DNA of 64,000 nucleotides from Seongchinamella unica (GCF_004354085.1 NZ_SMSE01000002.1:930001-994000); one strand, 5' to 3'. Shown: positions 24,197 through 34,322, numbered from the stretch's first letter. A program made the numbers and translations. Notes: generated from the sequence alone by a model not told the origin.

Positions 24197-25807
24197 ATGA
24201 AACTGACCCTGGAAAACCCTGAAGACCGACTGTTCGGCAAGATCCTCCGCCAACAAGCTGCCAACTGTCCCGCAAAGCCCTTCCTGGTCACCGATGACAT
24301 CAGCATCAGCTACGCCGCGGCGGAGGAGATCACCAACCAACTGGCCGCGGGACTGGCCGCACAGGGAATCTCCGCCGGCGACCGGGTCGTGCTGTTCCTC
24401 TCCAACCGGCCGGAAATGGTGCTGCTCACGCTCGCTATCAACAAGCTCTCAGCCGTATGGGTGCCGATCAATACCGATTACAAGGGCGAGTGGTTGCGCC
24501 AGGCCGTCAGCGGCAGTCGCCCGGCGCTGGTGATTTCAGAGTCCGCGCTGGCGGGCAGGTTAGCCGAAACCGGAGCCACGTCACTGGCCACTGGACTTGT
24601 CCTGCTGGATGACGACACCGATGGCCCGGAAGGCGCCGTTCGCTACGAAACCCTGTTACAGCATGGAACGCTGAATCCTGATTACAGCAACCAGGACTAT
24701 GGCGACACCTGTGCCATTATGTGGACCTCCGGCACCACCGGAAAATCCAAGGGCGTCATGCAAAGTTACAACGCCTGGATCAGGGCGATCGTCGGTGGTG
24801 CTTCCAGACAGTACGATTCGGCAGAGGATGACATCTGCTACTGCCCGTTGCCGCTGTATAACTCCGGCGCCTGGATTACCTGTGTCTACCGCTCGCTTAT
24901 TGACGGCATCACCCTGGTGATAGAGGACAAGTTTTCAGTGAGCCGCTTCTGGGAGCGAATCACCCGGTTTGGGGCGACCCAGACGTTCTGCGTAGGAGCG
25001 ATGGGCTCTTTCCTGATGAACGCCGCCGAGCGCCAAACCGACGGCGAGAACACGCTGCGCAAGGCACTGATTGTGCCAATGGCACCCGATATCTGGCAGC
25101 CCTTCGAAAAGCGATTCAACCTGAAACTGATCGAATCCGGCCTGGGTATGAGCGAGTGCCTGATGATCATGAACCAGCTTGATTGCCCGGCAGATACGCC
25201 AACCTATGCACTGGGCAAACCCCCAGCCGACATCGACGTGCAACTTTGCGACGACAGCGGCAATAAGGTCACCCCGGGCGAACCCGGGGAGATCTGTATC
25301 AGGCCAAAGCGTCCACACGTTATTTTCAGCGGCTATTTCGATAACCCGGAAGCGACCGCGGCCAGTTTCCGCGGGGACTGGTTCCTCACCGGCGACATGG
25401 CGCGGCAGGATCCGGACAGCGGTATCTACTATTTTACCGATCGCAAGAAGGACGCCGTCCGTTATGCCGGACGCAATATCTCCACGCTGGAGGTGGAAAG
25501 CATTGTCAGACGCCATCCAGAGATTGCCGATGTGGCCGCTTTCGGCATTCCTTCAAAAGAGGTAGACAGCGAAGACGAATTGAAACTCGCCGTGGTGTTA
25601 AAGCCGGGCAGTGGCGCCACCGCGGAACAGATCTGTCAGTTTATCAACGATAATGCGCCCTACTTCTTCGTACCCCGATTTATGGATTTTGTCGACGCCC
25701 TGCCGTATACGCCGACGCAGAAGGTGCAGAAGTTCCAGCTGCGGGAACAGGGAAATTCGCCAGACACCTGGGATTTGAAACAGTCAGGATTCGTGGTCCA
25801 GCGCTAG
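24197..25807 (+). CDS. Class I adenylate-forming acyl-CoA ligase
   Basis: A 536-residue AMP-binding enzyme. The P-loop MWTSGTTGKSKGVM lies near residue 175, with an LGMSECLM-type motif, GDMARQDPDSG and a C-terminal lysine in TPTQKVQKFQL. It is most like the acid:CoA ligases of the CaiC/crotonobetaine or medium-chain branch, from memory, so a carnitine, phenyl or small acid could be the substrate. ATG 24197 is used in place of a TTG at 24182. The start is uncertain because the Shine-Dalgarno is weak. It is divergent from the alcohol dehydrogenase gene, with about 190 bp between them. Confidence 0.87.
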   Translation: MKLTLENPEDRLFGKILRQQAANCPAKPFLVTDDISISYAAAEEITNQLAAGLAAQGISAGDRVVLFLSNRPEMVLLTLAINKLSAVWVPINTDYKGEWLRQAVSGSRPALVISESALAGRLAETGATSLATGLVLLDDDTDGPEGAVRYETLLQHGTLNPDYSNQDYGDTCAIMWTSGTTGKSKGVMQSYNAWIRAIVGGASRQYDSAEDDICYCPLPLYNSGAWITCVYRSLIDGITLVIEDKFSVSRFWERITRFGATQTFCVGAMGSFLMNAAERQTDGENTLRKALIVPMAPDIWQPFEKRFNLKLIESGLGMSECLMIMNQLDCPADTPTYALGKPPADIDVQLCDDSGNKVTPGEPGEICIRPKRPHVIFSGYFDNPEATAASFRGDWFLTGDMARQDPDSGIYYFTDRKKDAVRYAGRNISTLEVESIVRRHPEIADVAAFGIPSKEVDSEDELKLAVVLKPGSGATAEQICQFINDNAPYFFVPRFMDFVDALPYTPTQKVQKFQLREQGNSPDTWDLKQSGFVVQR

Positions 25808-25837
25808 GGGTTATTGTCCCACGGCGACCGGGCGCGG

Positions 25838-26545
25838 CTACCGCTCCAACACCCGAATCTTGCGGTACCAGACCTTATCCCCGTGGTCCTGCAAGCCGAT
25901 GTGCCCCTTGAGCAGGGTGCCATAGCGTGGCCTGTCGGCAAACTTGCTCTGCTCATACAGTGCCTGCCACCTTGGGCTTCCCAGGCTGAATTGCGCAGTC
26001 TGGCGGCCGTTTAACCAGAATTCCACCGCCGGTCCCAGGGCAATAATATGCACCTGGTTCCAGTAACCGACAGGCTTGCTGGTGTCGTGATCAGGCACAA
26101 TCATGTCGTAATAGGCACCCGAACGATGGCTGGGATCCCTGGCATCACGGTGGCCGGCATTGTCCAGCACCTGCATTTCAACGCCGCTGTGGTGCATACT
26201 GCTGCCGCTTTCGTCGCCGCGTATGAAAATCCCGCTGTTGCCCGCCGCGCTGATACGCCACTCCAGTTTCAGCTCGAAATCACCGAACTGCTCCCGGGTA
26301 ATAATGTCCCCGCCCCGGTACAAACGGGCAAGGCATCCATTTTCCACCCCCCAGCCCGTGTTCAGCTCTTGCTCACCGTAACTGCGCCACTGGTCCAGCG
26401 ATTGGCCGTCGAACAGCAGGCGCCAGCCGGCCTGCTGTTCCTCCATCGACAGCGCGTTGGCACACTCGCCGGGATCGACCACCGGATCACTGCCGCAGGC
26501 CGCGAGCAACAGCAACCCCGGGTAAATAAAAACTGCAGGTCTCAT
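25838..26545 (-). CDS. DUF1080 lipoprotein (3-keto-disaccharide hydrolase-like)
   Basis: A 235-residue outer-membrane or periplasmic lipoprotein. A lipobox LLAAC with Cys17 follows a short hydrophobic signal. The mature part is a jelly-roll DUF1080 domain, with WRLLFDGQSLDQWRS at its start and GDFELKLEWRISAAGNSGIFIRG later; these match known 3-keto-disaccharide hydrolases, in which a 3-keto glycoside is cleaved. ATG 26545 is preferred since AGGACGAAG precedes it; a GTG/ATG further upstream is less likely. It lies downstream of the TonB receptor gene on the same strand (30 bp gap), so it is likely co-expressed and acts on glycans at the cell surface. Confidence 0.85.
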   Translation of the reverse strand: MRPAVFIYPGLLLLAACGSDPVVDPGECANALSMEEQQAGWRLLFDGQSLDQWRSYGEQELNTGWGVENGCLARLYRGGDIITREQFGDFELKLEWRISAAGNSGIFIRGDESGSSMHHSGVEMQVLDNAGHRDARDPSHRSGAYYDMIVPDHDTSKPVGYWNQVHIIALGPAVEFWLNGRQTAQFSLGSPRWQALYEQSKFADRPRYGTLLKGHIGLQDHGDKVWYRKIRVLER

Positions 26546-26575
26546 CTTCGTCCTCACAGACAGCATTTTCTGCGC

Positions 26576-28447
26576 TTACAGGGTGTACTGAATACCCAGC
26601 CGAAACGCCCTTCCCGGGGCGGCGAAGCCTATCGATGTCTGGTACTCCTCGGCGAGCAGGTTGTCTGCCGACAGCCGCGCCTGCCAGTCGCTGGCAAAGG
26701 CCCACTGCACCACCCAGTCGAGGCGGTGAAAGTCATCCAGTTCCAGTGACTGCTCATAACCGGGAAAACGCGTACTGGACCACTGCTGGCCGGTGTAACG
26801 GTAGTCCAGCGTCGTCTGCCAGGCCGGTGACAGTTGCCAGGTGCCGGTCAGTGACCCCGACCAGTCCGGCCGGCCCGTCAGCACGGTATCTTCCCCTTTC
26901 ACATCGATATCGGTATAGGTCAACTGGCCGCGAAGGCTCAGACTCGGCTGCACCTGCCAGGCCATCTCCAATTCCACCCCCCGCGTCTCGATATGTTTGC
27001 GATTGACGTTGCGGAACGTCTCGCTGTCAAAATCCACCAGGTCTTCGTACTCGTTCAGGAAGCCGGTGGCGGCAAGGTGAAGGGATGCGCTGACCTGCCA
27101 GCCAAGGCCCAGGTCCCGATTACGTGCTTTTTCCGGCAACAGGTCCGGGTTGCCGACCAGAGGATGCCCCAGTGCCGCGAAGCTCGGCAGCTTGAAGGCG
27201 TCACCCCAGTTGGCACTGAGTGACAGGGATTCCGTCAGACGGTAACGTCCGCCCACATTGAAGGTGGTTTCGGCATCGATACCATCCGGGTCGTCGTGGC
27301 GGACGGAGCCCTGCAGCAGCAGGCCATCGAACACTTCAGAGGAGCCATTGAGGAATATTCCGCGAGTGCTTCGTTGCAGCCGGTAGTCCGCGGGAAACAC
27401 GATGCCAAAAAAATCGATGTAGCCGACACTGTCAGCTTGCTCATCACGGTAGTCGGCGCCCAGATTCACCTCTGAGGCGCGACCAAGCGCCATTGTATTC
27501 ACCCAGCGCAGGCGGTCCTGGCGAAAGTCAGTGTCCGCCCCGTTAGGCGGCACTTCGGTGTAAGGAACAATTCCCGGTGAGCCATAGTCTTCGGCGTGTT
27601 GAAACCGGTCCACGCTAAAGTAACTGGTCCAGGCATCGCTCAGGCTCGCCTGCCACGACAGCGAATACACCTCATCGCGATACCGGCTGCTGTCCAGATC
27701 GTCAGTTGCGGCGAGCAGCGGCCCGCCACTCTGCTCTGGATAACTGGTCCTGTCACCATCGAGGTAGCGATAACCCAGCTCCAGCCTGTGCCCCTGTGCC
27801 GGTTCCCAGCCGACTCGCAGGCGCACGTTATCACTCTCGCGAGTACTGCCGGGTACGGGCTCGCCATCATCACGATAGGCGTACGCCAGGGAATAGTCCC
27901 ATTGCCCTGCAGCGCCCCGCACGCCAAGGCTGTAATTGCTGAAATCGTCCTTCCCCCACTCACCCGCCAGCTGTAGCTGGTGGCCGGCATCAGGCCGGTG
28001 GGTGATGATATTGATGACGCCCGCCAGTGCGTCAGAGCCGTAAACCGCCGACTGGGCACCCCGCACAACCTCAATGCGTTCCACCAGGGCCGGGTTGAGA
28101 TTGGCAAAGTCAAAACCGCCACCGCGAGAATTGGTGGGGTCGTTGACCGGCACACCGTCCAGCAGCACCAGGGTGAAATTGGATTCAGCGCCGCGAATGG
28201 AAACCGCTGTCAAACCGCCCGGGCCGCCCTGCTGCTCTACCAGCAGTCCGGGTAGCGTCTGCAGCACCTCCGACAGGCTGCGTTTGTTCAGCGACTGGAT
28301 TTGCACCTGCTCCAGGACAGACACGGAGGCGGTCAGTTCTGCCAGGGGGGCGTATGTGCCGGTGACCAGAGTGTGCTCCATGCCGCGGGCAGAAGCCTGG
28401 CCCGCCAACATCATCAGAGCCGTTACCAACAGTCTGTTTCGCTTCAT
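26576..28447 (-). CDS. TonB-dependent outer-membrane receptor (BtuB-like)
   Basis: A 623-residue receptor, short for the family and like the BtuB/cobalamin-type. It has a signal peptide (residues 1-20, cleaving after ASA), a plug domain with VEQQGGPGGLTAVSIRGAESNFTLVLLDGVPVNDP as the plug core, and the TonB-box region around LVTGTYAP near residue 28. The rest forms a 22-strand barrel with short strands such as DYRYTGQQW. It ends in GIQYTL, not the more usual F/W. It probably imports a glycan or metal-siderophore in the glycan locus. ATG 28447 is chosen over a TTG at 28453. The substrate is not clear; location beside DUF1080 genes hints at oligosaccharides. Confidence 0.85.
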   Translation of the reverse strand: MKRNRLLVTALMMLAGQASARGMEHTLVTGTYAPLAELTASVSVLEQVQIQSLNKRSLSEVLQTLPGLLVEQQGGPGGLTAVSIRGAESNFTLVLLDGVPVNDPTNSRGGGFDFANLNPALVERIEVVRGAQSAVYGSDALAGVINIITHRPDAGHQLQLAGEWGKDDFSNYSLGVRGAAGQWDYSLAYAYRDDGEPVPGSTRESDNVRLRVGWEPAQGHRLELGYRYLDGDRTSYPEQSGGPLLAATDDLDSSRYRDEVYSLSWQASLSDAWTSYFSVDRFQHAEDYGSPGIVPYTEVPPNGADTDFRQDRLRWVNTMALGRASEVNLGADYRDEQADSVGYIDFFGIVFPADYRLQRSTRGIFLNGSSEVFDGLLLQGSVRHDDPDGIDAETTFNVGGRYRLTESLSLSANWGDAFKLPSFAALGHPLVGNPDLLPEKARNRDLGLGWQVSASLHLAATGFLNEYEDLVDFDSETFRNVNRKHIETRGVELEMAWQVQPSLSLRGQLTYTDIDVKGEDTVLTGRPDWSGSLTGTWQLSPAWQTTLDYRYTGQQWSSTRFPGYEQSLELDDFHRLDWVVQWAFASDWQARLSADNLLAEEYQTSIGFAAPGRAFRLGIQYTL

Positions 28448-28549
28448 AATCAATTGCCTGGATTAGCGCGTTTGAGGTTAACTGTGCAGGCTTCGCGGCC
28501 GTTTCGACAGCGCAGACCAGCCTTTATTCCAAGACGAGATTTTTCGCCC

Positions 28550-28903
28550 TTGCTATACATCATTTTCAATTCCCTGTTTTTGCTGGCCTATGTGGCATCC
28601 GCCCTCGTACAGTTCAACGATCCCGACCCCTGGGCCTGGGTCGCCATCTACCTGGCAGCGGCGGGCATGTGCATCGCCTGGTTGCGACGGCGCCTGCCCC
28701 GCTGGTACCCCGCCGTGCTGGTGGTGACCTGCCTGCTGTGGATGGGCAGTCTGCTGCCGTCGGTGGTGGGCCAGGTGTCCCCGTCGGAGTTGTTTGAATC
28801 CATCAGCATGAAAACCCGGTCGGTAGAAGAAGCCCGCGAAATTGGCGGCCTGGCATTGGTTGCCGTCTGGGCGGCGGTGTTGATGCACCGCCGTGCTCCC
28901 TGA
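28550..28903 (+). CDS. TMEM220-like transmembrane protein
   Basis: About 117 residues with four predicted membrane segments (LLYIIFNSLFLLAYVASAL, WVAIYLAAAGMCIAWL, YPAVLVVTCLLWMGSLL and LALVAVWAAVLM). The motif VQFNDPDPWAWVAIYLAAA is the hallmark of TMEM220-type proteins found in bacteria and metazoa. No function is established. No ATG fits; TTG 28550 is the most plausible start, because the protein then begins directly at the first helix, but the Shine-Dalgarno is weak. It is divergent from the TonB receptor and converges with the large cytochrome protein gene. Confidence 0.6.
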   Translation: MLYIIFNSLFLLAYVASALVQFNDPDPWAWVAIYLAAAGMCIAWLRRRLPRWYPAVLVVTCLLWMGSLLPSVVGQVSPSELFESISMKTRSVEEAREIGGLALVAVWAAVLMHRRAP

Positions 28904-28915
28904 TTCGCAACGGGT

Positions 28916-31900
28916 TCAATCGTTGCGGGTAAAGACGAGTTTCTCGCCATCACGGAAAATAGATAAACTCGTCGCCGGACCCTCGTCTTCCAGATTGAAT
29001 CTCAGGTCTATATCCGGTCCCCCGGCGGCACCCTTGAAGCGATTGTCACTGACCTGCTCCAGCAGCCCCTTGCCGTAAAGGGGAACCGAAAGAAAGAGTC
29101 CCTCCGCCGTTTCCTCGATAGTCATGGTGACAAAACTGAGGCTGTACTTACCGACTAAACGGGAATAACCCCGATCGTAGGGCACTGCCTGCAACTCCTG
29201 CGCCGTCCAGGGCCGGTTGCGGTCGGCACTGGCGGTGCGGATTTCACGGACCTGCTCAATGCTGACAGGGCTCGCCTTGTTGCCCCAACTGCGCCGTATA
29301 TAGGTCATCAGTCCGGCAAGCGTGTCATTGTCCAGTTCCGCCAGGTGACCGTGAGGCGGCATCAGCCCATTCCACTGTTCGCCGTTGACCTCGATCGGGC
29401 CGGCCAGGCCCTGCAGGATGATCCGCGCCAGCCACTCCGGTGGCCCGGTGACCCAACCGGCTCCCGCAAGCGCCGGGGCCAGTCCGGCGGTGCCGGCGCC
29501 ATTGGCGCCATGGCAGTTGCCACAGGTCGGGTAATAGGCCTTGCCTTGCTCCATCAGCGCGATTTGCTCGGGGCTCAGCGGCGTAATGCCCAGAGCCAGT
29601 TCATCCCCCGGCCAGGTGAACGCCACCCTGGAGGCCAGGCGTGCTTTCCACAGCGGGTCTTTCTCGCTGATGGTGCCGTCGGTGTAAATCGGCGGGGCCT
29701 CCGCGAGCCGGGCCGGGGTGAAGCCGTTGGCCTGTGCCACTGCCTGAAAACCGGCTAAGAGGGCAACCTGCTGCCAGCTCAGTTCCCCGGACCGGTTTTC
29801 TACCAGGGAGAGGAGCGCCAGCATCCGTGGGGAAGACTGGCCGGTGCTCGCCAGGTCCGGACGGATGCTGCGGTAGGCGTTAGCACTCAGTGACTTCAGC
29901 GCACTGACCAGACCCTCGTTTTCTACAGCATAGGGGGCGCTGTCCAGGTGTTCCCGCAGAAAGGCCATCTCCTGCCCATGTAGCGCTCTGACAACAGCCT
30001 GGCGCACATAGACGCTGTCGCTGCCCCGCTGCAGAATACCGGCCAGTACGTCGCGCACCCCGGGCTCAGTGGCCCAGGGGCCGAGGGCAAAAGCATATTG
30101 CACCTGAACCATAGGCTCCGCCATCTCGAAAACCTCCGCCGCCGCGAGCAGCCGGGTGGCATCGACAATCCCGGCCCCCGCCCTGAGGGCGTGAATCTGG
30201 CGCTGTGGATCTGCCGTGCGCCATCCGGCCTCGACCAGATCAGCGCTCAATTCACCGCGCCCCTGCAGTGCCCAGAGCGCGTGCAGGGCCGGCACCGTCG
30301 CCTCCCCTGTTACCAGCTCAGCCAGAGCATCGGTCTGCTCACCGGAGTGCGTGAGCAACAGCCGCTGGGCGGTGTCGCGTGTCCAGCCGTTCTCGCTGGA
30401 CAAAGCCAAAACCAGTTGTGCAGGGTCGGCATCGGCCAGGGAGGCAAAGCCGCGACGCGGGTGTCCGTCCCTGTGACGAATACGCCAGATACGCCCCTTG
30501 CCAATGGGCTTGTCCAGACCGCGCTGGAAAATCTGTTCGCGCAATTCGTCCGTGAGAAAGTGATCGTCCTGTATGATGCCGCGATACATGTCGATGATGT
30601 ACAGGCTGCCATCCGGTCCATTGGCCGCATCGACCGGGCGAAACCGCTCGTCAGTGGAGCCAAAAAAGTCGCGTTGGCCCCATTGTTGATCATCATAGGT
30701 CTGCTGCTCGGCCATAATGGCCGGCCCTTGTTCAACCAGGGCAAACTGCGCCACTACATTAGCCGCCGACTCCGGAACGAAAGCGTGACCGCGGTATTGT
30801 TCGGGAAACTGGTCGCCCCGGTAAACCACCAGCCCGCTGACACCTGTGGCCCGGTTGAGGCGGCCATCCTCGCGCAGGGTACCTTTCAGGTAAGCCCGGT
30901 TGACGCCGGGATTCACTCTTACCGAATAGACCGGGGAGGGATCCGTCAGGTTCACCCCGATCCCCGCCGGGAAGGTCTCCACACCGGGCAGGACGATGTC
31001 CTCACCCTGGAAAAAATCGGCCTGCAGCCAGGTCGAGTTGTGGTTGTAGTAGAGCCGCCCATAGTCATCCTTGCTGATACCCCACTGTCCGCGAAACGGC
31101 CCCTCCTCTTGCTGCAACTGACCATCGACCAGGCGCAGGCGACGTTGCGACTTGGCGTTGTACAGCCAGTTATCCAGCCCGGGAAGCAGGCGGTTTTCCA
31201 TGTGTTCGACGTTCGCCGCCTCCCTGGCGTCGGCATAACCACCCACACGGCGCCTGTTGCTGCACAGGGCCTCGGGCGCAGGCAATTCGCACAACCAGAG
31301 ATTGGGCGGCTCGGCAATCAGCACGCCCTCATTGACCACCGCCACGGCCCGGGGATTCACCAGCCGGTCGAGAAAGACCTCACTCCTGTCCATGCGTCCA
31401 TCGCCATCAGAGTCGGTGAGCCGCACTACCTGTCCCACCGGGTCTTCGCTGCCGGTCCCGTAGGCGTCGGGCATGTAGCCGCGCATTTCCACCACATAGA
31501 GCCGTCCCCCGGCGTCCCAGGCCATCGCGACAGGATCTTCGACCAGCGGCTCGGCGGCCACCAGTTCAACTTCGAATCCCGGCGCGACGCGAAAGCTTTG
31601 CAAGGCCTCTTCCGGACTCAGTACCGGCGCGGGCTGGGTGTCCAGCGTCTTGTAAAAAGCAACTTCCTCGCGATTTTCCCGCAGCGAGGTCCAGCGGAAA
31701 TCCGTCAACTCGAATTGCGGACCGCAATTGGCGGGGCTGACCCGCAACTTGCCGCGATCGAGCAGTCCCGACTCCACCACCCGGACCACGTCATACCCGC
31801 CAACACTGAGGGTGGCAGCGTCACCAATGGTCACCCCGGTAAACCGGTGCCGATCGGCCACTGCCAGTTCCACCTCGTCGAACACCTGCACCGATTTCGG

Positions 31901-32830
31901 CGTTACCAGGCGCCCGGTGGCACGGTCGCGATAGATCGCAACCTCGACAAATGACTCACTGCCATTCATCTCGCCGTCGTCGTAGCGCATGCGCACCACG
32001 GTGGGTTGCTCGCAGGCAGGCACACCAAAGCTGATACTGGCGTCGCTGAAGCGACGTCTGGGGCTCAGCCACTGTGCTGCGCTGGAGGTCTCTCCAGACA
32101 GCGTCCCGTCCACGATATCGATCACATCGAGGCCTTCCAGACCCCAGTCATCTGCGGTGAGCGGGGCGCCCGCTTCGGCAAGGGGTTCCAACTCCCTGAT
32201 TCTGATATGACGCCAGCGCATGACGCCGATGTCACCGGCGTGTACCTGCAGTGCAATAAAGCCCTCGGCATCAAAGGCGTCGATTACCGTAGCTACCGGC
32301 ACGCCGTTGAGCCAGGTCTGCAACTTGCTGCCGCGCGCCTCGATTTCTATATCGTTCCAGTCATCCAGTCTGATCGCCTCCCTGGCCGCCTGGTCGTGCT
32401 CCAGGGTATACAACCAGCCGCGTCGGGCCTCGTCATAAATGCCTCCGCTCCAGGATCGCTCCGAGTGGTCCAGCTCGTACTGATAGCCGTAGGCCCTGCC
32501 GTCGGATTCGCGCTGTTGGGCGCGAAACAGTACACCGGAATTACCCGGCTCATCCCAGCGCATCTGCATGCGCAGATTGAAGTCGGCAAAGGTCTTCTCG
32601 GTGCGCAGGAAGGTATTTTCGCCGGGACCATGTACCCCTTTGATGGCGTCACCGTCCGCCTCGAACGTGGATTCTCCGCCAATCACCCGCCAGCCCGCGA
32701 GACTGTCGCCGTCGTAGAGCAGGCGGTAGCCCTCTTCGACCTGGAACGCTTCACCGGTGGTCCTGCCGAGCCAGACATAAATACCGACGGCAATGGCAGC
32801 AATAATCAGTGTAGAAAGTAACTTTTTCAT
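28916..32830 (-). CDS. Large DUF1080 / PVC-type propeller / HEAT / cytochrome c fusion protein
   Basis: A 1304-residue exported protein. It has an N-terminal membrane/signal helix (residues 4-20), a DUF1080 domain (about 30-215), a second jelly-roll-like region (about 220-400), a PVC-type six-bladed propeller dehydrogenase-like domain (about 412-785, with SFRVAPGFEVELVAAEP at its start and DSDGDGRMD), HEAT-like repeats (about 790-1010), a cytochrome c domain with CGNCH at residues 1103-1107, and a C-terminal lipocalin-like region (about 1200-1304). Such fusions are common in Planctomycetes and rare in Gammaproteobacteria. It may oxidise or hydrolyse glycans and pass electrons to a periplasmic acceptor. 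The function is not established. It lies 58 bp from uxuB on the same strand. Confidence 0.8.
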   Translation of the reverse strand: MKKLLSTLIIAAIAVGIYVWLGRTTGEAFQVEEGYRLLYDGDSLAGWRVIGGESTFEADGDAIKGVHGPGENTFLRTEKTFADFNLRMQMRWDEPGNSGVLFRAQQRESDGRAYGYQYELDHSERSWSGGIYDEARRGWLYTLEHDQAAREAIRLDDWNDIEIEARGSKLQTWLNGVPVATVIDAFDAEGFIALQVHAGDIGVMRWRHIRIRELEPLAEAGAPLTADDWGLEGLDVIDIVDGTLSGETSSAAQWLSPRRRFSDASISFGVPACEQPTVVRMRYDDGEMNGSESFVEVAIYRDRATGRLVTPKSVQVFDEVELAVADRHRFTGVTIGDAATLSVGGYDVVRVVESGLLDRGKLRVSPANCGPQFELTDFRWTSLRENREEVAFYKTLDTQPAPVLSPEEALQSFRVAPGFEVELVAAEPLVEDPVAMAWDAGGRLYVVEMRGYMPDAYGTGSEDPVGQVVRLTDSDGDGRMDRSEVFLDRLVNPRAVAVVNEGVLIAEPPNLWLCELPAPEALCSNRRRVGGYADAREAANVEHMENRLLPGLDNWLYNAKSQRRLRLVDGQLQQEEGPFRGQWGISKDDYGRLYYNHNSTWLQADFFQGEDIVLPGVETFPAGIGVNLTDPSPVYSVRVNPGVNRAYLKGTLREDGRLNRATGVSGLVVYRGDQFPEQYRGHAFVPESAANVVAQFALVEQGPAIMAEQQTYDDQQWGQRDFFGSTDERFRPVDAANGPDGSLYIIDMYRGIIQDDHFLTDELREQIFQRGLDKPIGKGRIWRIRHRDGHPRRGFASLADADPAQLVLALSSENGWTRDTAQRLLLTHSGEQTDALAELVTGEATVPALHALWALQGRGELSADLVEAGWRTADPQRQIHALRAGAGIVDATRLLAAAEVFEMAEPMVQVQYAFALGPWATEPGVRDVLAGILQRGSDSVYVRQAVVRALHGQEMAFLREHLDSAPYAVENEGLVSALKSLSANAYRSIRPDLASTGQSSPRMLALLSLVENRSGELSWQQVALLAGFQAVAQANGFTPARLAEAPPIYTDGTISEKDPLWKARLASRVAFTWPGDELALGITPLSPEQIALMEQGKAYYPTCGNCHGANGAGTAGLAPALAGAGWVTGPPEWLARIILQGLAGPIEVNGEQWNGLMPPHGHLAELDNDTLAGLMTYIRRSWGNKASPVSIEQVREIRTASADRNRPWTAQELQAVPYDRGYSRLVGKYSLSFVTMTIEETAEGLFLSVPLYGKGLLEQVSDNRFKGAAGGPDIDLRFNLEDEGPATSLSIFRDGEKLVFTRND

Positions 32831-32888
32831 AGGTGGGTCGCGATTGTCTTGGTTTATTGACGTTGGTTTTTACCGCCAGTCATTGCTG

Positions 32889-34322
32889 TTATTCCGCCAG
32901 GAAAGCACGGACACCTTCCCGCCGGATCCTGTTGATGTTCTGTTCAAGCTGCTCACACAGTTGAGGGTAGCCGGGCACCGATTCGGCGGTGATGCGGGCG
33001 TAGGCCAATACGCCCTGAAGCCTCGTCGGATCGCCGCTGGCGCGCAGCGCAAGTAACTGATCCGCCCGGGGGTCACTGATATCAAGCGCTGAATCGAGCA
33101 CGTAATAGCACCAGCAGGCCAGCGCCTTGAGCAGTTCTTCCGGCCGCGTTGCCTGCTGTAATACCGGCAGCCAGCGCTGGCTGATTTTCTCGCTGCCGTC
33201 CATTGCGATCTGGGCACAGCGATGTCGCAGGCACGGGTTGCTGAACCGGACCCACAGCTGTTCGACGTAGCTGTTGAGGTCAAAACCCGCGGGGACGCTC
33301 AGCGCCGGAACCAACGACCGTGTCATCAGCCTGTGGACATATCCCCCCAGGGTCGGGTCGGAGACCACCTCATCGACAGTTTCCCTGCCGGCCAGCAGTC
33401 CTGCATAGGCGATCGCCGAATGGGTCGCATTGACCAGCCCGAGCTTGATCCGCTCGTAAGGCAGGATATTGTCAACAAACTGCACCCCGACGGCGTCCCA
33501 TGCCGGGCGCTCGCTGCAGAAATCATCCTCTATGATCCACTGGTTAAATCGCTCTGTGGCAATGGCGGCCTTGTCATCCAGCCCCAGCATCGCACTCTGG
33601 GCTGCCTGCTGCCGCGCCGCGGCCGCCGGTACAATCCGGTCGACCATACTGCAGGGGTAGCGGGTATGTTCCTCCAGCCACCCGGATAATTCGGGGAACA
33701 CCAGGCCCGCGTACTCCCTGAGTACCGCCGCCAGCACCCGGCCATTGGCCGACAGGTTGTCACAACTGATAAGGGTCAGCGGCTGGCCGCCCTGCAGGCG
33801 CCGACGCTCCAGCGCCAGGGCCAGCACACCAATGGCGGAAGTCGGTTGCTGCGGATTGTCGAGATCGGAACGCAGCTGGACATGGTCACGGTCCAGCGAG
33901 CATCCATCGGCACCCGTGCAGTACCCTTTCTCGGTAATCGTCAGCGACACGATACGGGTCCGCGGACTGGCAATGGCCTGGCACACCGCCTCGAGCTGGG
34001 TCGCTGCAACCAGTACATTTCTGACCACGGCGACCACCCGCAGCGATTGCTCCCGGCCATCTTCGGCCAGCACCGAGTACAGGCAGTCCTGGGGCAACAG
34101 TTGCCTGGCGACGCTGTCGCTGCGCATCGACACGCCGGTAATACCCCAGTTTCCGCCAGAATGAAGAATGGCGTCCTCGGTAAACACCGCCTGGTGGGCG
34201 CGATGGAAAGCGCCCAGCCCCAGGTGCACGATACCTGGCTCCAGTCGCTGCCAGTCGTAGGTGGGCGCCCGGACCCCGGCGTTGACCTGTGGCAGACTGC
34301 GTTGGGAAAGTCGTTCGCTCAC
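32889..34322 (-). CDS. uxuB: Fructuronate reductase / mannitol dehydrogenase family
   Basis: A 477-residue long-chain polyol dehydrogenase. The Rossmann entry GIVHLGLGAFHRAHQ lies near residue 29, the conserved ITEKGYC near residue 129, and the catalytic Lys/Asn/His motif KLGLVNATHSAIAY near residue 292. In this context it reduces D-fructuronate to D-mannonate with NADH, the step before UxuA. The start overlaps the uxaC stop by 4 bp, so the two are translationally coupled. Mannitol or altronate oxidation is a possible alternative, but the uxaC/uxuA context favours fructuronate. Confidence 0.87.
   Translation of the reverse strand: MSERLSQRSLPQVNAGVRAPTYDWQRLEPGIVHLGLGAFHRAHQAVFTEDAILHSGGNWGITGVSMRSDSVARQLLPQDCLYSVLAEDGREQSLRVVAVVRNVLVAATQLEAVCQAIASPRTRIVSLTITEKGYCTGADGCSLDRDHVQLRSDLDNPQQPTSAIGVLALALERRRLQGGQPLTLISCDNLSANGRVLAAVLREYAGLVFPELSGWLEEHTRYPCSMVDRIVPAAAARQQAAQSAMLGLDDKAAIATERFNQWIIEDDFCSERPAWDAVGVQFVDNILPYERIKLGLVNATHSAIAYAGLLAGRETVDEVVSDPTLGGYVHRLMTRSLVPALSVPAGFDLNSYVEQLWVRFSNPCLRHRCAQIAMDGSEKISQRWLPVLQQATRPEELLKALACWCYYVLDSALDISDPRADQLLALRASGDPTRLQGVLAYARITAESVPGYPQLCEQLEQNINRIRREGVRAFLAE

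Noticed and set aside
30098-31954. A 618-codon plus-strand open frame opposite the large cytochrome protein gene
   Set aside because: It is antisense to a protein with clear DUF1080, propeller and CGNCH motifs, and its translation has no recognisable domain.
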